From an uncultured Clostridia bacterium (GTDB lineage: Bacteria; Bacillota; Clostridia; TANB77; CAG-508), in contig CALXWW010000001.1 in assembly GCA_944392545.1 (NCBI GenBank), positions 89,210-153,209 of the forward strand: 64,000 nt of DNA. Reading direction: 5' to 3'. Below the pieces are notes generated by a model. That model was not told the origin of the DNA. It was given only the letters and a program-made list of their open reading frames with translations, and searched no databases. Positions 62,136-64,000 of the stretch are shown here, piece by piece; within the stretch, counting starts at the first letter, position 1; each line of letters opens with the position of its first letter. The translations under genes and the position numbers were made by a program.

Positions 62136-63563
62136 TCAATTACATATTTGGCTATATATTTCTTGAAAATTCAGACCATTTGAAGCTTTAAGTAGTATAG
62201 CATCTTCCGATGAAGCTATTTTTTTTACAATTTCTACCGCTTCTTCATTATTATTACATATATAAATATTTTTTCTATTAAATCCTTTTTCAAGCGCTTT
62301 ATTTACAATATACTTTGCTTCGGTTCCTACTGTAATTATTATATCAATATTATTATTTACGACCTCTTCTCCAACTTTTTCATGTAAACTTTTTGAAAAT
62401 TCTCCAAGTTCTAGCATATCTCCTAAAATCGCTATTTTCTTTTTAGCATTTATTTTTCCTAAATATTCGATTGCAGCTTTCATTGAGTCATAATTTGCAT
62501 TATAGCAGTCATTTATAATTGTAACTCCGTTTTTATTTCTTTCTACTTGCATCCTTCTTTTTGTAAGTTCAAAATTTGCTATTCCCTCCAAGATATCTTC
62601 CATAGGTATACCAAATATCCTACCTATTGCTATAGCGCATAAACTGTTTAATACAAAATGATTTCCGCCAACAGAAATACTTACTGTATATGTATTTCCA
62701 TCTATATCTATTTTATATGTACTTCCTTCTTCTGATAATTCTATATCATATGGCATTATATCACTTTTATTTTCCATACCAAATGTTACTACTTTAAAGT
62801 TTGTATTAATGTTTGACATATACCAATTATGTAACATATCATTATCGTTATTTATAACTAATATTCCATCTTTTTGAAGTCCATCTAATATTTCTAATTT
62901 TGCTTTTAATATATTCTCTCTTGACCCTAAGTTTCCAATATGAGCTGTTCCTACATTAGTTATAACTGCTACGGATGGTTTTGCAATTTTAGATAATGGT
63001 CTTATTTCATTTGGCATATTCATCCCCATTTCTACAACCATTGCATTTTCATCTTTAAGTCTCAAAACCGTAAGAGGAAGGCCTATTTGGTTGTTATAAT
63101 TCCCCAATGTCTTTAGTACATTAAACTTTTTAGACATTACACTTGCAATAATATCCTTTGTACTAGTTTTACCAACACTACCAGTTATTCCAACTACTGG
63201 TATGTTATACATGTTTCTTTTAAATTTTGCTATTTCTTGTAATGCTTTTATGGTATCTTCTACTAAAATTATTGATACATTGTTGTATTTTTTCTTGATC
63301 TCTTCTATTTCTAAATTTATTTTATTCTCTACACTTGATTTTTGTAAGATACAAATTTTAGCACCATTTTCAATAGCAGTATTGTAAAAAAGATTTCCAT
63401 CATTATGTTCGCCTTTAAATCCTATATATGTATCACTCTTTTTAATCTCTCTTGTATCTTTAACAATATCTGTTAGTGTATCCTCTTCGTTCCCACACAA
63501 AAGCTCTGCATTACATGTTTTAATTATATCTTTTATATATATATTCTTCATATTCCTCATGAT
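62136..63563 (-). CDS. murF: UDP-MurNAc-tripeptide D-Ala-D-Ala ligase
   Basis: About 475 residues. It has the Mur ligase central motif VVGITGSVGKTSTKDIIASV, AMVVEMGMNMPNEIRPLSKI, NVGTAHIGNLGSRENILKAK and the C-terminal TIINDCYNANYDSMKAAIEY. It attaches D-Ala-D-Ala to the UDP-MurNAc-tripeptide. The start is uncertain: ATG 63563 or 63554 is preceded at a distance of about 22 bases by GGAAGGAG, while the ORF stays open to 63644. A rare ATA start nearer that site cannot be excluded. Confidence 0.93.
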   Translation of the reverse strand: MMRNMKNIYIKDIIKTCNAELLCGNEEDTLTDIVKDTREIKKSDTYIGFKGEHNDGNLFYNTAIENGAKICILQKSSVENKINLEIEEIKKKYNNVSIILVEDTIKALQEIAKFKRNMYNIPVVGITGSVGKTSTKDIIASVMSKKFNVLKTLGNYNNQIGLPLTVLRLKDENAMVVEMGMNMPNEIRPLSKIAKPSVAVITNVGTAHIGNLGSRENILKAKLEILDGLQKDGILVINNDNDMLHNWYMSNINTNFKVVTFGMENKSDIMPYDIELSEEGSTYKIDIDGNTYTVSISVGGNHFVLNSLCAIAIGRIFGIPMEDILEGIANFELTKRRMQVERNKNGVTIINDCYNANYDSMKAAIEYLGKINAKKKIAILGDMLELGEFSKSLHEKVGEEVVNNNIDIIITVGTEAKYIVNKALEKGFNRKNIYICNNNEEAVEIVKKIASSEDAILLKASNGLNFQEIYSQICN

Positions 63564-63708
63564 ATATGTGTATATATCATATCTCCTTCCATTTATATTA
63601 TATTTTGATATGGATATTATATGCCATATTGCGTATTTTGACAAGAAATCCTCATGAAATATATAACATATATGCTAAAAATATTATTGCATTGCATGAA
63701 TATTAGCC

Positions 63709-63763
63709 TAATAAAATATAGATATTCTACATTTAGAATATGTCGAATATCTATATTTTATTA
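63709..63763 (-). terminator. Terminator between the YpeB-like gene and murF
   Basis: Nineteen-base perfect arms (TAATAAAATATAGATATTC and complement) with a 17-base loop, about 70 bases past the stop of the upstream gene. Confidence 0.75.
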
Positions 63764-63829
63764 ATATTCTATTTTATTTTAACATTTTGTCTTCTTTCAT
63801 GATTTTTTTAAACACTGTTATTAAATTTC

Positions 63830-64000
63830 TTAATGTGTTAATATTCCATTTGGAGTATTAGTTATTATCAATATATCTTCTTCCTTACCCGTTTCTGCAT
63901 TTACATATACAATAAAATCTAGTCCTTCTATATTTCCTTCAAATTCCCAACAAAGTACTTCTGTTTTCCATTCTGTTGGAATTATTGCTAATTCTTCACT
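63830..64000 (-). CDS. YpeB/PepSY-like protein, C-terminal end only
   Basis: The 56 visible residues (EWKTEVLCWEFEGNIEGLDF, then IVYVNAETGKEEDILIITNT) match the strand pattern of a PepSY module, as found at the end of the germination protein YpeB. The N-terminus lies beyond the right edge. YpeB partners the spore cortex hydrolase SleB. The assignment rests on a short segment and could also be another PepSY-containing protein. Confidence 0.5.
   Translation of the reverse strand, partial: SEELAIIPTEWKTEVLCWEFEGNIEGLDFIVYVNAETGKEEDILIITNTPNGILTH

Noticed and set aside
63741..63747. Perfect TGTCGAA (0A-box) sequence
   Set aside because: It lies in the loop and arm of the terminator before murF, alone and not next to a sporulation promoter; probably chance.

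Overview
The window comes from a very AT-rich, spore-forming member of the Clostridia, probably an uncultured gut lineage. The support is the low GC content, strong GGAGG ribosome binding sites, SpoIIE, two CotF-type coat proteins, a YpeB-like C-terminus, MecA, and the Firmicutes order DUF4321-radC-mreB-mreC-mreD-mrdA-minC. Nearly all host genes lie on the minus strand. No rRNA, tRNA or CRISPR array was seen.

Left host block (1-32114): a partial conserved protein and a WG-repeat protein; spoIIE behind a promoter with 21-bp spacing; two giant membrane-anchored Ig/SdrD-like surface proteins in one operon; a plus-strand trio of small Asn-rich proteins; the cell-shape operon; mecA; an M23 peptidase; coat proteins; a deoxyribonucleotidase; pcrA; a GT39-type membrane protein; a transglutaminase-fold protein; a leucine-rich protein; and the C-terminal third of a ZIP metal transporter.

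Integrated element (about 32115-51129, about 19.0 kb): a large serine recombinase sits near the left end. The 12-bp sequence TACCTTCTGGTA is duplicated at both ends, and imperfect inverted arms flank it on the element side. The insertion is inside the ZIP gene, in the codons of its HDIPEG metal-binding motif. Removing the element with one core copy restores a 245-codon open frame. The element carries a RhuM protein, small regulators, a sigma-like factor behind an SD-sequestering hairpin, a Spo0A-like response regulator, and a second stand-alone protein resembling the Spo0A DNA-binding domain. It also carries a GH25 lysozyme, a peptidoglycan-binding/DUF1906 protein, a holin, a PadR-FtsW/RodA pair, a replication-type HTH protein, an IS3/IS150-family insertion sequence, and several decayed genes. 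I see no relaxase, no type IV secretion channel and no virion genes. It therefore looks like a degenerate mobile element that keeps a lysis-type cassette and sporulation-type regulators. Pairs of 10-bp-spaced AGTAGAA repeats beside the lysin genes could be targets of the Spo0A-like proteins; this is inference.

Right host block (51130-64000): the N-terminal part of ZIP, prfA, a YhaN/YhaO-like (SbcC/SbcD-type) pair, an orphan VirD4/TraG-type coupling ATPase whose Walker A motif is broken by one extra base, two unknown partner genes, a J-domain protein, yqeK, ddl, murF, and the C-terminal end of a YpeB/PepSY-like protein at the right edge.
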